Both the position numbers and the translations under genes were made by a program. The notes beneath the pieces are model-generated. The model did not search any database. It worked only from the letters and a program-made list of their open reading frames with translations, and had not been told where the DNA came from. This document shows, one piece after another, positions 36,937-45,573 of a stretch of DNA of 64,000 nt. Positions within the stretch are counted from its first letter, which is position 1. Every line of letters begins with the position of its first letter. The stretch spans positions 452,925 to 516,924 of the forward strand of contig NZ_LTAQ01000012.1 in assembly GCF_001590835.1 (NCBI RefSeq). Direction: 5' to 3'. The stretch is from Bacillus gaemokensis. Its GTDB lineage: Bacteria > Bacillota > Bacilli > Bacillales > Bacillaceae_G.

Positions 36937-38352
36937 CTGAATATAAATAAAGAAGTAATTCTTCACCTTTATCATACAAACGATATACATAGCCATTTTG
37001 AAAATTGGCCACAGATTTCTCGGTTTGTACTAGAAGAGAAAAAGCGCCGGCAAGCAGCTGGAGAGGCTGTTTTTACACTAGATATTGGCGATCACGTAGA
37101 TCGTTTTCATCGTATAACGGAAGCGACAAATGGACGGGGAAATACGAAGTTATTAAATGAAGCGTTATATGATTATGTAACGATCGGAAATAATGAAGGA
37201 ATTACGTTAGCGAAAGAGCATCTAGACCACTTATATGATGAAGCGAAATTTGAAGTACTTGTAGCTAATTTATTTGAAACAAATGGAATGCGTCCGAAGT
37301 GGGCAGAAGCTTATACACTTCATACGACTGCAGACGGCATTACAATAGCCTTTATTGGTTTAACGGTGGCGTATCCTGAGTTTTATGAAATGTTAGATTG
37401 GCATATTGAAGATCCAATTGAGCATTTAGAATTGATTTTAGAAGAAGTAAAAGAGCAAGCAGATGTTACTGTCGTTCTTTCTCATCTTGGAAAGAATGCA
37501 GATGAATATATGGCAGAGCATTATGATATTGATGTGATTTTAGGAGCACATACGCATCATTTGTTTGAGCACGGTGTTCTTATGAATGGAACTCTTCTTT
37601 GTTGCGGAGAAAAGTGGGGGCACTACGTTGGTCATGTTCAGCTAACGGTAGATAGAGAGACAAAGAAAGTCGTGAAAAAAGACGGAAGAGCGATTGCTAC
37701 AAAAAGTTTGAAAGTTTCTGGAGATGCATTACCGACGATTGAAGCGTTGCAAGAAGAAAGTAAGAAAATTATGGAAGAGCCAATTATTGATTTGAAGGAG
37801 CCATTGCCGATTGATTGGTTTCAGGAGACGACATTTTCCAGTATGTTAGCAAGTGCACTTAAAAGATGGTGCAATGCTGAAATTGGGATGGTTAATGCGG
37901 GTGTGCTGTTAGACGGATTGGAAGAAGGCATTGTCACACGCGGGGATATCCACAGGGTTTGTCCACATCCTATTAATCCATGTGCTCTGCAAATGAAGGG
38001 AAAAACATTACGAGAGGTTATTTTAAAAGCACGTCGTCCAAACATGGAACAACTTGAAGTAAAAGGACTCGGTTTTCGCGGGAAAGTGATGGGGAAAATG
38101 ATCTATGCTGGTGTAGAAGTCATTCCAGATACGATTCCTGGAAATAAAATTTTACTTGAAGATGTGCTCATTAATGGGGAATCTTTAGAATTAGATCGTA
38201 TATATACTGTCGGGACAATCGATATGTTTACATTCGGTTACTTATACCCAGAGCTATCCACACTTTCTGAAAAACAATATTATATGCCAGAATTATTGCG
38301 AGATGTTTTAATGGAGATGTTGATAACTTATACATCTTCAATCAAACTATAG
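36937..38352 (+). CDS. yunD: YunD-like metallophosphatase / 5'-nucleotidase, apparent CTG start
   Basis: About 471 residues. Metallophosphatase motifs: YHTNDIHSHFENW, LDIGDHVDR, IGNNEG (GNHE variant), VLSHLGKNAD and LGAHTHHLF, followed by a C-terminal 5'-nucleotidase domain. No ATG, GTG or TTG exists in frame before residue 118, and the first metal motifs lie upstream of that. CTG 36937 is eight bases after AGAGGAGG, and a stop lies just upstream in frame, so CTG (or ATA 36943) must start the protein. Hydrolyses nucleotides or UDP-sugars by family. Next to yunC and yunB as in B. subtilis. Confidence 0.85.
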   Translation: MNINKEVILHLYHTNDIHSHFENWPQISRFVLEEKKRRQAAGEAVFTLDIGDHVDRFHRITEATNGRGNTKLLNEALYDYVTIGNNEGITLAKEHLDHLYDEAKFEVLVANLFETNGMRPKWAEAYTLHTTADGITIAFIGLTVAYPEFYEMLDWHIEDPIEHLELILEEVKEQADVTVVLSHLGKNADEYMAEHYDIDVILGAHTHHLFEHGVLMNGTLLCCGEKWGHYVGHVQLTVDRETKKVVKKDGRAIATKSLKVSGDALPTIEALQEESKKIMEEPIIDLKEPLPIDWFQETTFSSMLASALKRWCNAEIGMVNAGVLLDGLEEGIVTRGDIHRVCPHPINPCALQMKGKTLREVILKARRPNMEQLEVKGLGFRGKVMGKMIYAGVEVIPDTIPGNKILLEDVLINGESLELDRIYTVGTIDMFTFGYLYPELSTLSEKQYYMPELLRDVLMEMLITYTSSIKL

Positions 38353-38419
38353 GCTAGTTAACCTGTAACACTCATTTTTCTCTTGTCATAAAGATAAGAA
38401 AGAGAGGAGTGTAGGAACT

Positions 38420-38722
38420 ATGGTTAATGTAGAGCCAATTTTTATTGATAATCATACGTTTATAGCTGTTAGCGTAAAGCTTCCGAAAACAAATTTGCTG
38501 GCTGTTATGAGCGATAAAGGATATATTATGTGCGGAGCGTTAGATGTCGATCTATTAAACGAGAAGTTAGGGGATCGAGGAATTATTGCCGGCCGCGCAG
38601 TTGGGGTAAGAACAATTGAGCAGCTGTTAGAAGCACCTCTTGAATCGGTTACTACTGGAGCGGAGGCTTTAGGCATTCCAGCAGGAACAATTGGAAAAGA
38701 TGCGTTATTAAAAATGATATAA
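38420..38722 (+). CDS. yunC: YunC (DUF1805) protein
   Basis: 100 residues; the sequence VKLPKTNLLAVMSDKGYIMCGALDVDLLN and GRAVGVRTIEQLLEAPLESVT is typical of DUF1805, a small protein of unknown function with a conserved Cys (MCGALD). AGAGAGGAG before ATG 38420. Between yunD and yunB, conserved order. Confidence 0.88.
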   Translation: MVNVEPIFIDNHTFIAVSVKLPKTNLLAVMSDKGYIMCGALDVDLLNEKLGDRGIIAGRAVGVRTIEQLLEAPLESVTTGAEALGIPAGTIGKDALLKMI

Positions 38723-38754
38723 GTATATATCGTCCCTCTTTCTTGCATAGAAAT
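38723..38754 (+). promoter_or_regulatory. Possible sigma-E promoter of yunB
   Basis: GTATATAT and GCATAGAAAT about 15 bases apart resemble the mother-cell sigma-E pattern, which agrees with sigma-E control of yunB in B. subtilis. Confidence 0.45.
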
Positions 38755-38777
38755 GATATAAGAAGGAGGGTTTTGTT

Positions 38778-39515
38778 ATGCGCACATTTCGCCCAAAAGC
38801 TTCGCGGTTTCGAAGGGGACCGCTTCCCTTTCGGCATGTACTACTTATTTCGTTTATCATTTTTTTGCTTATGACGTTGCAGGGATTATGGCTTGTGAAT
38901 AAAAGTATTCAGCCCACATTAATAAAATATGGGGAAATGCAGACGAAGAAAATGGCAACAGTTGTAATGACAAAGGCGGTAAAGGACCGGATTAATGAAG
39001 GGTTCGATGTGGATTCATTGATGAAGGTGCAAAATGATAAGAACGGTAAAGTATCGACAATCGATTTAAATACAAAGCAAGTGAACGAGATTTTAACATC
39101 GACGACTGCATACATAGAGAAATATTTGCATCAAGTGGAGAAGGGAGATATGAAAGCGCTCGGTCTTCCGGAAGAAGGCGGAGTGTCGATGTCGGTTCCT
39201 CTTGGGCGTATAACGGATAATGCACTCCTTGGTAATTTAGGACCAGATATCCCAATTAACTTTACAACAATTGGTCATGTGGGTACAGATATTAAGCAAA
39301 ACGTGAAACCACATGGGATTAACAATACAGCGATTGAGGTCATTATGGAAGTGGATGTAACACTGCAGATTATTATTCCATTTCGTACAAAAGAAGTTAC
39401 AGTAAAACAACATATACCGATTGCGACGCGAATTGTGCAAGGTGAAGTGCCGGCGTATTATGGAAGCGGTGGTGTTGTTGTACCGGATAAAAAAGATAAA
39501 AAAGCAGATGATTAA
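38778..39515 (+). CDS. yunB: Sporulation protein YunB
   Basis: 245 residues. A basic N-terminus, one membrane helix (about 20-40), then an extracytoplasmic domain with VPLGRITDNALLGNLGPDIPI and a beta-rich part ending in a Lys/Asp tail. Matches YunB, needed for proper sporulation in Bacillus. AAGGAGGG upstream. Confidence 0.9.
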   Translation: MRTFRPKASRFRRGPLPFRHVLLISFIIFLLMTLQGLWLVNKSIQPTLIKYGEMQTKKMATVVMTKAVKDRINEGFDVDSLMKVQNDKNGKVSTIDLNTKQVNEILTSTTAYIEKYLHQVEKGDMKALGLPEEGGVSMSVPLGRITDNALLGNLGPDIPINFTTIGHVGTDIKQNVKPHGINNTAIEVIMEVDVTLQIIIPFRTKEVTVKQHIPIATRIVQGEVPAYYGSGGVVVPDKKDKKADD

Positions 39516-39648
39516 ATTGAAGTAAATGTCTGCTGTATTTCTACAATATACTTCGCTCCCCTTTTTACTACTAGATAAAAAATTATTCCTTTTATAACAA
39601 GGTAAATAATTCCTTTTTTCATAGTAGAATAAATGAAAGGGGGAGATA

Positions 39649-39927
39649 ATGATTAGCGAATCAATAAGTAAGAAAATGAATATCATATCTATTTGTTTGA
39701 GTGTAGTTCAGGCTATATTATTTTTGGTTTTATCTTTTGTTGATTTAAATATTAAAGGGGCAGTATTTGAAATATTAGTAACTACGTATTTATTACCTGC
39801 ATGTGCAATTTTGTTTGCGTTTTTAGGTATAAAACATGACTTAAGTAAATGGGCGTGGATGAGCATTGTAATGAGTTACGTATTTCAAATTATTTTAGGA
39901 ATATTAATTATGTCTGGTGGAATATAG
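39649..39927 (+). CDS. Small membrane protein, unknown
   Basis: 92 residues, three hydrophobic segments, with a KHDLSKWAW loop. GGGGGAG five bases before ATG. Similar plan to the protein at 36491-36757. No known family. Confidence 0.65.
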   Translation: MISESISKKMNIISICLSVVQAILFLVLSFVDLNIKGAVFEILVTTYLLPACAILFAFLGIKHDLSKWAWMSIVMSYVFQIILGILIMSGGI

Positions 39928-39928
39928 A

Positions 39929-39962
39929 AAATAACCGCAGCTGTTAAGCTGCGGTTATCTTT
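39929..39962. terminator. Bidirectional terminator
   Basis: ATAACCGCAGC/GCTGCGGTTAT with a six-base loop, between convergent genes. Confidence 0.9.
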
Positions 39963-40944
39963 TTAAACTCGCACGTTCTTTCCGCTCCCACAAACGTAAA
40001 TGGATATAAGGGTCAAATGCCCATTCTGTATAGCCGTTGTCTTTATACATTCCAAAGTGCAAGTGCGGAGGGAACTTCCCCGCTGTTCCAGGAGGACCGT
40101 AACCGGTGCTACCTACGAAGCCGATAGGAGTTCCAGGTTCTACAATTTGTCCAAGTTGTATATTTTTAGAAAAACCGCCTAAATGTGCATAATAATGATA
40201 GTTGTTATATAAATCACGAATTCCAATACGCCAGCCGCCAAGGCGATTCCAGCCTTTCGTTTCAATAATGCCATAGCAAGTTGATCTTACTGGTACGCCA
40301 TAACCAGCAAAAATATCGGTGCCTTCATGGATGCGTCTTCCGCCAAAGCTTCGTCCAGCGCCAAAGGTACTGCGGTAGCTATGATCACTGTGGATAGGTA
40401 GAGGAAACGCATTCCCTTCTAAGTTGATACGACCGTAGTGTTGATACAAACGGGCGTATTCCATAATCAATTCTACTGTTTTTGCACGTTTATAGTATTC
40501 CCAGAGCATAATTTTAATCCGATCTTCTATAATCCCTTGTTTCTTTATGATAGTAGACATCGTGTATAAAATATCTCGATCGTTGTTTGAGTTTGCAAAT
40601 CCGTCCTTATCACCATCTAAACCAATTCCTCCAAATAAAGAAATGGTGTGGGGCAATGTATCATTGTAAGTACCATTAGCTGGTCCAGCCCACATTTCTG
40701 GTTTAAAGTAAATGGATACGATAGCATCAGGTTTTTTGGGGATATCTCTTCTTACGCTTCGTATATTTCGTTCATACTGATCAATAGCAGCAAAATAATA
40801 CCAAGGGATGCTAGAAGATTGCTCTGTTTCTTTATAAAGTGTCATGCGTTTTTCATATATGCTTTGCTGATCGACTTCACCATAAACAATCCCTTGCTGA
40901 AGGAGAAAGCAGATAGAAAGCAAAAGAGAAATTCTTCGAAGCAT
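39955..40944 (-). CDS. lytH: M23 endopeptidase LytH
   Basis: 329 residues. Signal peptide 1-22, a specific N-terminal half, and a C-terminal LAGLIDADG-unrelated M23 domain with zinc motifs HEGTDIF and PHLHFG. LytH is the L-Ala-D-Glu endopeptidase that trims cortex stem peptides to single L-alanine during sporulation. Location beside lipA and yunB is as in B. subtilis (yunA). Confidence 0.88.
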   Translation of the reverse strand: MLRRISLLLSICFLLQQGIVYGEVDQQSIYEKRMTLYKETEQSSSIPWYYFAAIDQYERNIRSVRRDIPKKPDAIVSIYFKPEMWAGPANGTYNDTLPHTISLFGGIGLDGDKDGFANSNNDRDILYTMSTIIKKQGIIEDRIKIMLWEYYKRAKTVELIMEYARLYQHYGRINLEGNAFPLPIHSDHSYRSTFGAGRSFGGRRIHEGTDIFAGYGVPVRSTCYGIIETKGWNRLGGWRIGIRDLYNNYHYYAHLGGFSKNIQLGQIVEPGTPIGFVGSTGYGPPGTAGKFPPHLHFGMYKDNGYTEWAFDPYIHLRLWERKERASLKR

Positions 40945-41134
40945 GAAAATGGACTCCTTTCACAACATCACTCTTTTTAGTGTGGGATATACGAGATATT
41001 TCATTATAGTAAATCATTGGTAAAATTTCTGGGAATCTTCATTTGAGCAAATCGCTTTCATACGTTAGAATAGATATGTTACATTGAAAGAAGCGAACAC
41101 GGTAAACTATTTCATATTGTGCGGAGTTGATAAC

Positions 41135-42031
41135 ATGACAAAACAAACAGAATACAAGCGCAAGCCCGAATGGTTGAAAATTAAGTTAAATACAAATGAA
41201 AACTATACAGGCTTAAAGAAAATGATGCGTTCTAAGCAGCTTCATACCGTTTGTGAAGAGGCAAAATGTCCCAATATTCATGAATGCTGGGCTGTAAGAA
41301 AAACAGCAACATTCATGATCTTAGGTGCGGTTTGTACACGTGCTTGTCGTTTTTGTGCGGTTAAAACAGGCTTACCAACAGAGCTTGATTTACAAGAACC
41401 AGAACGCGTAGCAGATTCTGTTGTACAAATGGGCTTAAAACACGTTGTTATAACAGCGGTTGCACGTGATGATTTAAAAGATGGCGGAGCAGCTGTTTTT
41501 GCTGAAACAGTACGCGCTGTTCGTCGCAAAAATCCATTCACGTCCATTGAAGTTTTACCATCTGATATGGGTGGGGTAGAAGAGAACTTAAAAATGTTAA
41601 TGGATGCAAAACCTGATATTTTAAACCATAACATTGAAACAGTAAGTCGATTATCTGACCGAGTTCGCGCTAGAGCAAAATACCCTCGTTCATTAGAATT
41701 TTTACGTCGTGCAAAAGAAATGCAACCTGATATTCCAACTAAATCTAGCATTATGGTGGGATTAGGTGAAACAAGAGAAGATTTAATTGAAGCAATGGAC
41801 GACTTACGTGCGAACAATGTGGATATTTTAACGCTTGGGCAATACTTACAACCATCTAAAAAGCATTTACCAGTTATTAAATACTACACACCAGCTGAAT
41901 TTGCAGAGCTTAAAGAAATTGCACTTAGCAAAGGATTTAGCCACTGTGAAGCTGGCCCACTTGTTCGTTCTTCTTACCATGCAGATGAGCAAGTACGTTC
42001 TGCAAAAGAAAAAACAGCAGCAGCGAAATAA
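41135..42031 (+). CDS. lipA: Lipoyl synthase
   Basis: 298 residues. Auxiliary cluster motif [12 protein letters not shown] (CX4CX5C), radical-SAM motif CTRACRFC (CX3CX2C), and the terminal RSSYHA. Inserts sulfur into octanoyl groups on GcvH and on 2-oxoacid dehydrogenase E2 proteins. ATG 41135 with GCGGAG upstream; the longer frame has no ribosome site. Needs Fe-S clusters, hence depends on the suf operon. Confidence 0.97.
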   Translation: MTKQTEYKRKPEWLKIKLNTNENYTGLKKMMRSKQLHTVCEEAKCPNIHECWAVRKTATFMILGAVCTRACRFCAVKTGLPTELDLQEPERVADSVVQMGLKHVVITAVARDDLKDGGAAVFAETVRAVRRKNPFTSIEVLPSDMGGVEENLKMLMDAKPDILNHNIETVSRLSDRVRARAKYPRSLEFLRRAKEMQPDIPTKSSIMVGLGETREDLIEAMDDLRANNVDILTLGQYLQPSKKHLPVIKYYTPAEFAELKEIALSKGFSHCEAGPLVRSSYHADEQVRSAKEKTAAAK

Positions 42032-42039
42032 TAGTAAAA

Positions 42040-42077
42040 AATTCTTCTTAGTGTGAATACTAAGAAGGATTTTTTTA
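42040..42077 (+). terminator. Terminator of lipA
   Basis: TTCTTCTTAGT/ACTAAGAAGGA stem with seven T. Confidence 0.85.
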
Positions 42078-42078
42078 C

Positions 42079-42108
42079 TTGAAAAACAAACCGTCCAGAC
42101 GGTATAGT
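42079..42108 (+). promoter_or_regulatory. TetR-controlled promoter
   Basis: TTGAAA (42079-42084) and TATAGT (42103-42108) are 18 bases apart. A palindrome ACCGTCCAGACGGT (42090-42103) fills the spacer and touches the -10, typical of TetR-family autorepression. Confidence 0.75.
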
Positions 42109-42125
42109 AAATGTGGGGTGAGGAA

Positions 42126-42680
42126 ATGGGAAAAGATAAAGCGAAGCAAACGCGTAAGGCAATTTTACAAGCAGCATCTAGTCTTGTGTATAAAGAAGGT
42201 GTGAATAAACTAACGCTTGAAGCGGTAGCAAAGCGAGCGGGTGTTAGTAAAGGTGGTTTGTTGTACCATTTTTCGAATAAAGATATCCTTATTGCGGAAT
42301 TAGTTAAATGTGCAAACGAAGAATATGTAAATGATATAAGAGAACTAGCAAATCAGGATATGAATCAAAGAGGAAAATGGACGCGAGCTGTCATTCAAGC
42401 TGCTACATCTGAGGAAGAATATAATCGAATAGAAAATTTTGGTTCTGGGTTGTTAGCTGCAATGGCCACCAATCCAGATTTATTAACAGAAATACAAAAG
42501 CAATATGTAAGTATTCAAAATGAAATTGAGCATGATGGATTGGATGCTGTAGAGGCGACGATTGCTCGTCTAGCGGTAGATGGGTTATATTACGCAGATA
42601 TGTTTAGCGTAGCGCCTATTCGTGGTGAATTAAGAGAAAAAGTAGTAAACAGACTGATGAAAATGACAAAGGAGGAATAG
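42126..42680 (+). CDS. TetR-family repressor of the SMR pump
   Basis: 184 residues. TetR HTH (LTLEAVAKRAGVSKGGLLYHFSNKDILIAELV) and a ligand domain of the TetR_C_6/YxaF-like type. ATG 42126 follows GGGGTGAGG. It is one base ahead of the pump gene and its operator is in its own promoter, so it likely controls both and responds to pump substrates such as cationic dyes. Confidence 0.88.
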   Translation: MGKDKAKQTRKAILQAASSLVYKEGVNKLTLEAVAKRAGVSKGGLLYHFSNKDILIAELVKCANEEYVNDIRELANQDMNQRGKWTRAVIQAATSEEEYNRIENFGSGLLAAMATNPDLLTEIQKQYVSIQNEIEHDGLDAVEATIARLAVDGLYYADMFSVAPIRGELREKVVNRLMKMTKEE

Positions 42681-42681
42681 T

Positions 42682-43011
42682 ATGAAAGCCTTTCTCTTTT
42701 TAGCGATTGCAATTGTAAGTGAAGTGTTTGGGACATCTATGCTCAAGGTATCAAATGGTTTTACGAAAGTGTTACCGAGCATCGGGGTAGTTCTAGGTTT
42801 CGCCTCAGCATTTTTCTTCCTTTCTAAATCGTTACAGCAGATACAACTTAGCACAGCGTACGCGATTTGGTCAGGAGTAGGTACAGCTTTAACAGCATTA
42901 ATTGGTGTACTTGTTTGGAAAGATGCTTTTACGTGGCAAACAGCTGTGGGATTAGTACTTATCATAGGCGGAGTAGCAGTACTAAATATGTCTGGATCGA
43001 GTGCTCATTAA
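42682..43011 (+). CDS. Small multidrug resistance (SMR) efflux protein
   Basis: 109 residues, four membrane helices, with the key glutamate in SEVFGTSMLK (Glu14 of EmrE/QacC type), and AIWSGVGTAL in helix 3. A proton-coupled exporter of quaternary ammonium compounds by family; single-gene, so homodimeric antiparallel pump. AAGGAGG of the preceding gene end gives its ribosome site. Confidence 0.92.
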   Translation: MKAFLFLAIAIVSEVFGTSMLKVSNGFTKVLPSIGVVLGFASAFFFLSKSLQQIQLSTAYAIWSGVGTALTALIGVLVWKDAFTWQTAVGLVLIIGGVAVLNMSGSSAH

Positions 43012-43042
43012 AAAGAGGGCTGAATCATCAGCTCTCTTTCCT
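43010..43042. terminator. Terminator between convergent genes
   Basis: AAAGAGGGCTGA/TCAGCTCTCTTT stem. Confidence 0.75.
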
Positions 43043-43504
43043 ATATTCTAAAACCTTATTTTGACATGTGGATAAAATCTTTTTCAATTCTTCTGTGGAT
43101 AATTCAATTGTAAATTCGGGAACACCAGGTGAAATTAAAATTTTGCCATAAGCATAGACAGAACTATCCACAATAATAGTTACATCCTGTGAATAGCCAA
43201 AAGGTGCGACGCATCCAGGAATACATCCTGTTTGTTCTCTTAGTTCATCAGGTGAACAAAGGGATAAACGCTGTCCGGTTATTTCTTTCATCTCGTTTCT
43301 ATCAAGACGAGTTCCTTCTAGTGTAAAGAACACGTAATAAGATCCAGACTTTGATTTTAAAAATAAGCTTTTACTTGGCGCACCTTGCAAACCGAGGCGC
43401 TCACGAACGATTCGATCCGTTTCGTAATCGAGAACTGGTTCGTGTTCGAATTTTTCGTAGGAAGCATTCGTTTTATGTAATAAAGAGATTATTTCTTCGT
43501 ACAT
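43028..43504 (-). CDS. YbaK/ProX-type aminoacyl-tRNA deacylase
   Basis: 158 residues. YbaK-fold: ERLGLQGAPSKSLFLKSKSG, TLEGTRLDRNEMKEITG, SLCSPDELREQTGCIPGCVAPFG and ILISPG near the end. The domain hydrolyses mischarged tRNA (Ala or Cys on tRNA-Pro by family); the active-site lysine is in the SKSLFLK segment. AAGGGG lies rather far (about 13 bases) from ATG, and an upstream small frame overlaps its start. Confidence 0.85.
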   Translation of the reverse strand: MYEEIISLLHKTNASYEKFEHEPVLDYETDRIVRERLGLQGAPSKSLFLKSKSGSYYVFFTLEGTRLDRNEMKEITGQRLSLCSPDELREQTGCIPGCVAPFGYSQDVTIIVDSSVYAYGKILISPGVPEFTIELSTEELKKILSTCQNKVLEYRKES

Positions 43505-43698
43505 ATTTTGGTGATACCCCTTTCTATATGTGGTGCATTTTTGTCATCACTTTCTTTAAATTTTTTCGCGCTTAAAATTGTATATGTTAAAAATTCTCCG
43601 TTATGAAAAACTCTGTATGTCGTAAAGGCACAAAGAGCATATTGCGTATCTTCTCGCGATGTCAACTGAATGTATTTGATAGGGATGTTCCTGTTCAA
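43489..43698 (-). CDS. Possible small protein overlapping phosphatase and deacylase genes
   Basis: 69 codons from TTG 43696-43698, which overlaps the stop of the phosphatase gene (TTGA), to a stop inside the next start. Composition looks coding (KYIQLTSREDTQYALCAFTTYRVFHNGEF). No ribosome site, so it would need coupling. Family not recognised. Confidence 0.4.
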   Translation of the reverse strand: MNRNIPIKYIQLTSREDTQYALCAFTTYRVFHNGEFLTYTILSAKKFKESDDKNAPHIERGITKICTKK

Positions 43699-44273
43699 TA
43701 TGATTTGGTGACATGATCTTGAGCAGCATTTTTCCACAATCTGTGGATTGTCGTTTGTTCATCAATTGTAATTTCATAGACGTCAGGATTGCTTAAGTTT
43801 TTCCATTCTTGAAAGCCAATCCGATCATCAAAGTACTTTAAAATAATCGCTAGTAAATTTCCATGTGTAACAAGTAATGTTACCTGATGTTCTTGTTGTA
43901 AAATATCTTGAATCAGCGACGTAGCACGGTTCATCGCTTGTTTTGTTGACTCTCCGCCTGAAAAGGCAATATCTATATTTGTAAAAGTATATTCTAGTTT
44001 GTGTAGCCAATCTTCCATTGGAACACTGCTTAATATGCGTTCCGTTAATCTTTCATCTTTTTTGATTGGTAATTTGGTTTGTAATGCAAATGGTTCAATG
44101 GATTGAATTGCTCGGGTAAAAGGGCTTGAGATAATAGACTGTATTTGCAGGTTATTATTTATGAGAAACTTAGCAAGATTGTTTGCTTGCTCTTTCCCTA
44201 GAGTCGTTAATTCTGCCTCTTGCTCTTGCCCGGTAGCTGAGCAGTGACGCACTAAAATAAGCTTTTTCAACAT
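43695..44273 (-). CDS. Histidine phosphatase family protein
   Basis: 192 residues. Phosphoglycerate-mutase-like: RHCSATGQ (RHG variant with C in place of G), SSPFTRAIQSIEP, a GESTKQAMNRA segment and VTHGNLLAI. A small-molecule phosphatase of unknown substrate. First gene of a minus-strand group with the YbaK-type gene. Confidence 0.82.
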   Translation of the reverse strand: MLKKLILVRHCSATGQEQEAELTTLGKEQANNLAKFLINNNLQIQSIISSPFTRAIQSIEPFALQTKLPIKKDERLTERILSSVPMEDWLHKLEYTFTNIDIAFSGGESTKQAMNRATSLIQDILQQEHQVTLLVTHGNLLAIILKYFDDRIGFQEWKNLSNPDVYEITIDEQTTIHRLWKNAAQDHVTKSY

Positions 44274-44337
44274 CCATCCCTCACTTTTTCAAGTTGACCA
44301 TAACATACTTCGACAAAGAGAAAATAAAGTCCTTTAT

Positions 44338-44371
44338 AAAAAAGCTAAGCCACGCGGGCTTAGCTTTTTTA
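44338..44371 (-). terminator. Terminator of the YhfC-family gene
   Basis: AAAAAGCTAAGCC/GGCTTAGCTTTTTT stem overlapping the stop codon region. Confidence 0.85.
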
Positions 44372-45139
44372 TGGCTCAATTGTCAGTTTTTCTTTCATTT
44401 TACGAATGAGAACAAAGGCGAAAATTGCAAACACAACTGTAATTCCTTCTGCGAAAAATATGTTGATAACTTGTTTTTGATAAAGACCCGCAAAGAAATC
44501 CACAAAGGTGTGGAAAAGTACAGCATACAAAACAAAAATATATTTCTTATGTTTTACGCCATATAATATAAGCATCGTAAAAGCAATTTGTAGGACAAGT
44601 GCCAGGATTCTTTCTATACTACCAAGTAAATATAGATAGGGTGGTGTGCTAATCAATAGATCTTGTACTTGGCTGAGCTGAGGAGTTTTTTCAATAAGTT
44701 TTGAAAAACTGCCATTATTAATTGAAAGCGCAAAGTAAAGAGTTTGAAGACTGGCTAGAGCTCCAATTGAAATAGATTCAATTCCTCCGTGTCCAATTCC
44801 GTATGCTAAACCATCTTTATATTCTTGGTATTTCTTAAGTAAATAGAAGAAGGCTATGAATCGTCCTGCTTCTTCAAAGATAGCAGCAGTAAGTCCACCG
44901 TAGATTGCATAAAGAAATGGATTTTTCAATAATTCGGATGTTGCCTGGTTTCCTAGCATAAATACGTGAAAAGGTGTTTCGAGAATTTGTGCAAATCCGA
45001 TAAAGATAAGAACACCAACTCCAACTACTTTCCAGTTTATATGATATTTTTTTCGGAAATAAACAAGTACAATAATTGGAACAAGAACCGAGAGTACAAG
45101 CTGTGTAATCATACTAGCAATTACTGTATTTGAAACCAT
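44369..45139 (-). CDS. YhfC-family membrane protein (putative intramembrane protease)
   Basis: 256 residues with about eight hydrophobic segments. Conserved FEEAGRFIAF, YGIGHGGIESI and HTFVDFFAGL give the Glu-Glu/Arg, His and His/Asp set of the YhfC (PF10086) family, related to CPBP/Abi-type membrane proteases. ATG 45137-45139 with GGTGA upstream; the two GTGs before it are part of the ribosome site. Confidence 0.78.
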   Translation of the reverse strand: MVSNTVIASMITQLVLSVLVPIIVLVYFRKKYHINWKVVGVGVLIFIGFAQILETPFHVFMLGNQATSELLKNPFLYAIYGGLTAAIFEEAGRFIAFFYLLKKYQEYKDGLAYGIGHGGIESISIGALASLQTLYFALSINNGSFSKLIEKTPQLSQVQDLLISTPPYLYLLGSIERILALVLQIAFTMLILYGVKHKKYIFVLYAVLFHTFVDFFAGLYQKQVINIFFAEGITVVFAIFAFVLIRKMKEKLTIEP

Positions 45140-45196
45140 ACTTTTCACCACTTTCTAATGTATGTACTTTGATATAAATCTAAATTTTACCCCTTC

Positions 45197-45450
45197 TTTT
45201 TAGGTGGAAGAGAGGATCCGACCATGTATAGAAGCGGTCAGTGCCTTTTTTCGTTCCATGCTATATAAGAACAAAAAGAGAAAATGAGTGGAAATCTGTT
45301 TTTGTTTTCATAGCCGGGAGAGAGCATACGGCCGGTCAGATCTTCTTTCTGCTCCATGCCAAGTGAAAACAGAGAGAAAAAACGAGTGTAAGTCATCTTT
45401 TTTCTTCATAGCCGCAACTTATACGCCAGCAAATCAAAATGGATTTATAT
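45197..45450. repeat. Intergenic repeat, long copy (family C) with internal duplication
   Basis: Starts and ends like 2448-2590 but is about 110 bases longer because the module CGGTCAGxxCxTT...CATGCxAxxxGAAAAC...TTTTCATAGCCG occurs twice (about 45234-45316 and 45332-45416). The full gap 45140-45573 contains this repeat and the following promoter, no gene. Confidence 0.7.
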
Positions 45451-45519
45451 ATATTATACAGGGAATTAAGGAAATCGTTTATTTAAAAAAATATAGGTAA
45501 TAAAAAAGAGTTTTTTCTA

Positions 45520-45550
45520 TTGACTCTTACGTTGCGTGATACTTTATTGT
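45520..45550 (+). promoter_or_regulatory. MerR-type promoter with 19-base spacer
   Basis: TTGACT and TATTGT are 19 bases apart, with the dyad CTTACGTTGCGTGAT between them. This is close to the known operator of B. subtilis Mta (ACGTTGCGTGAT core), so the downstream regulator very likely activates itself. Confidence 0.8.
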
Positions 45551-45573
45551 ATGTACTGAGGGAGGAGAAAGGC

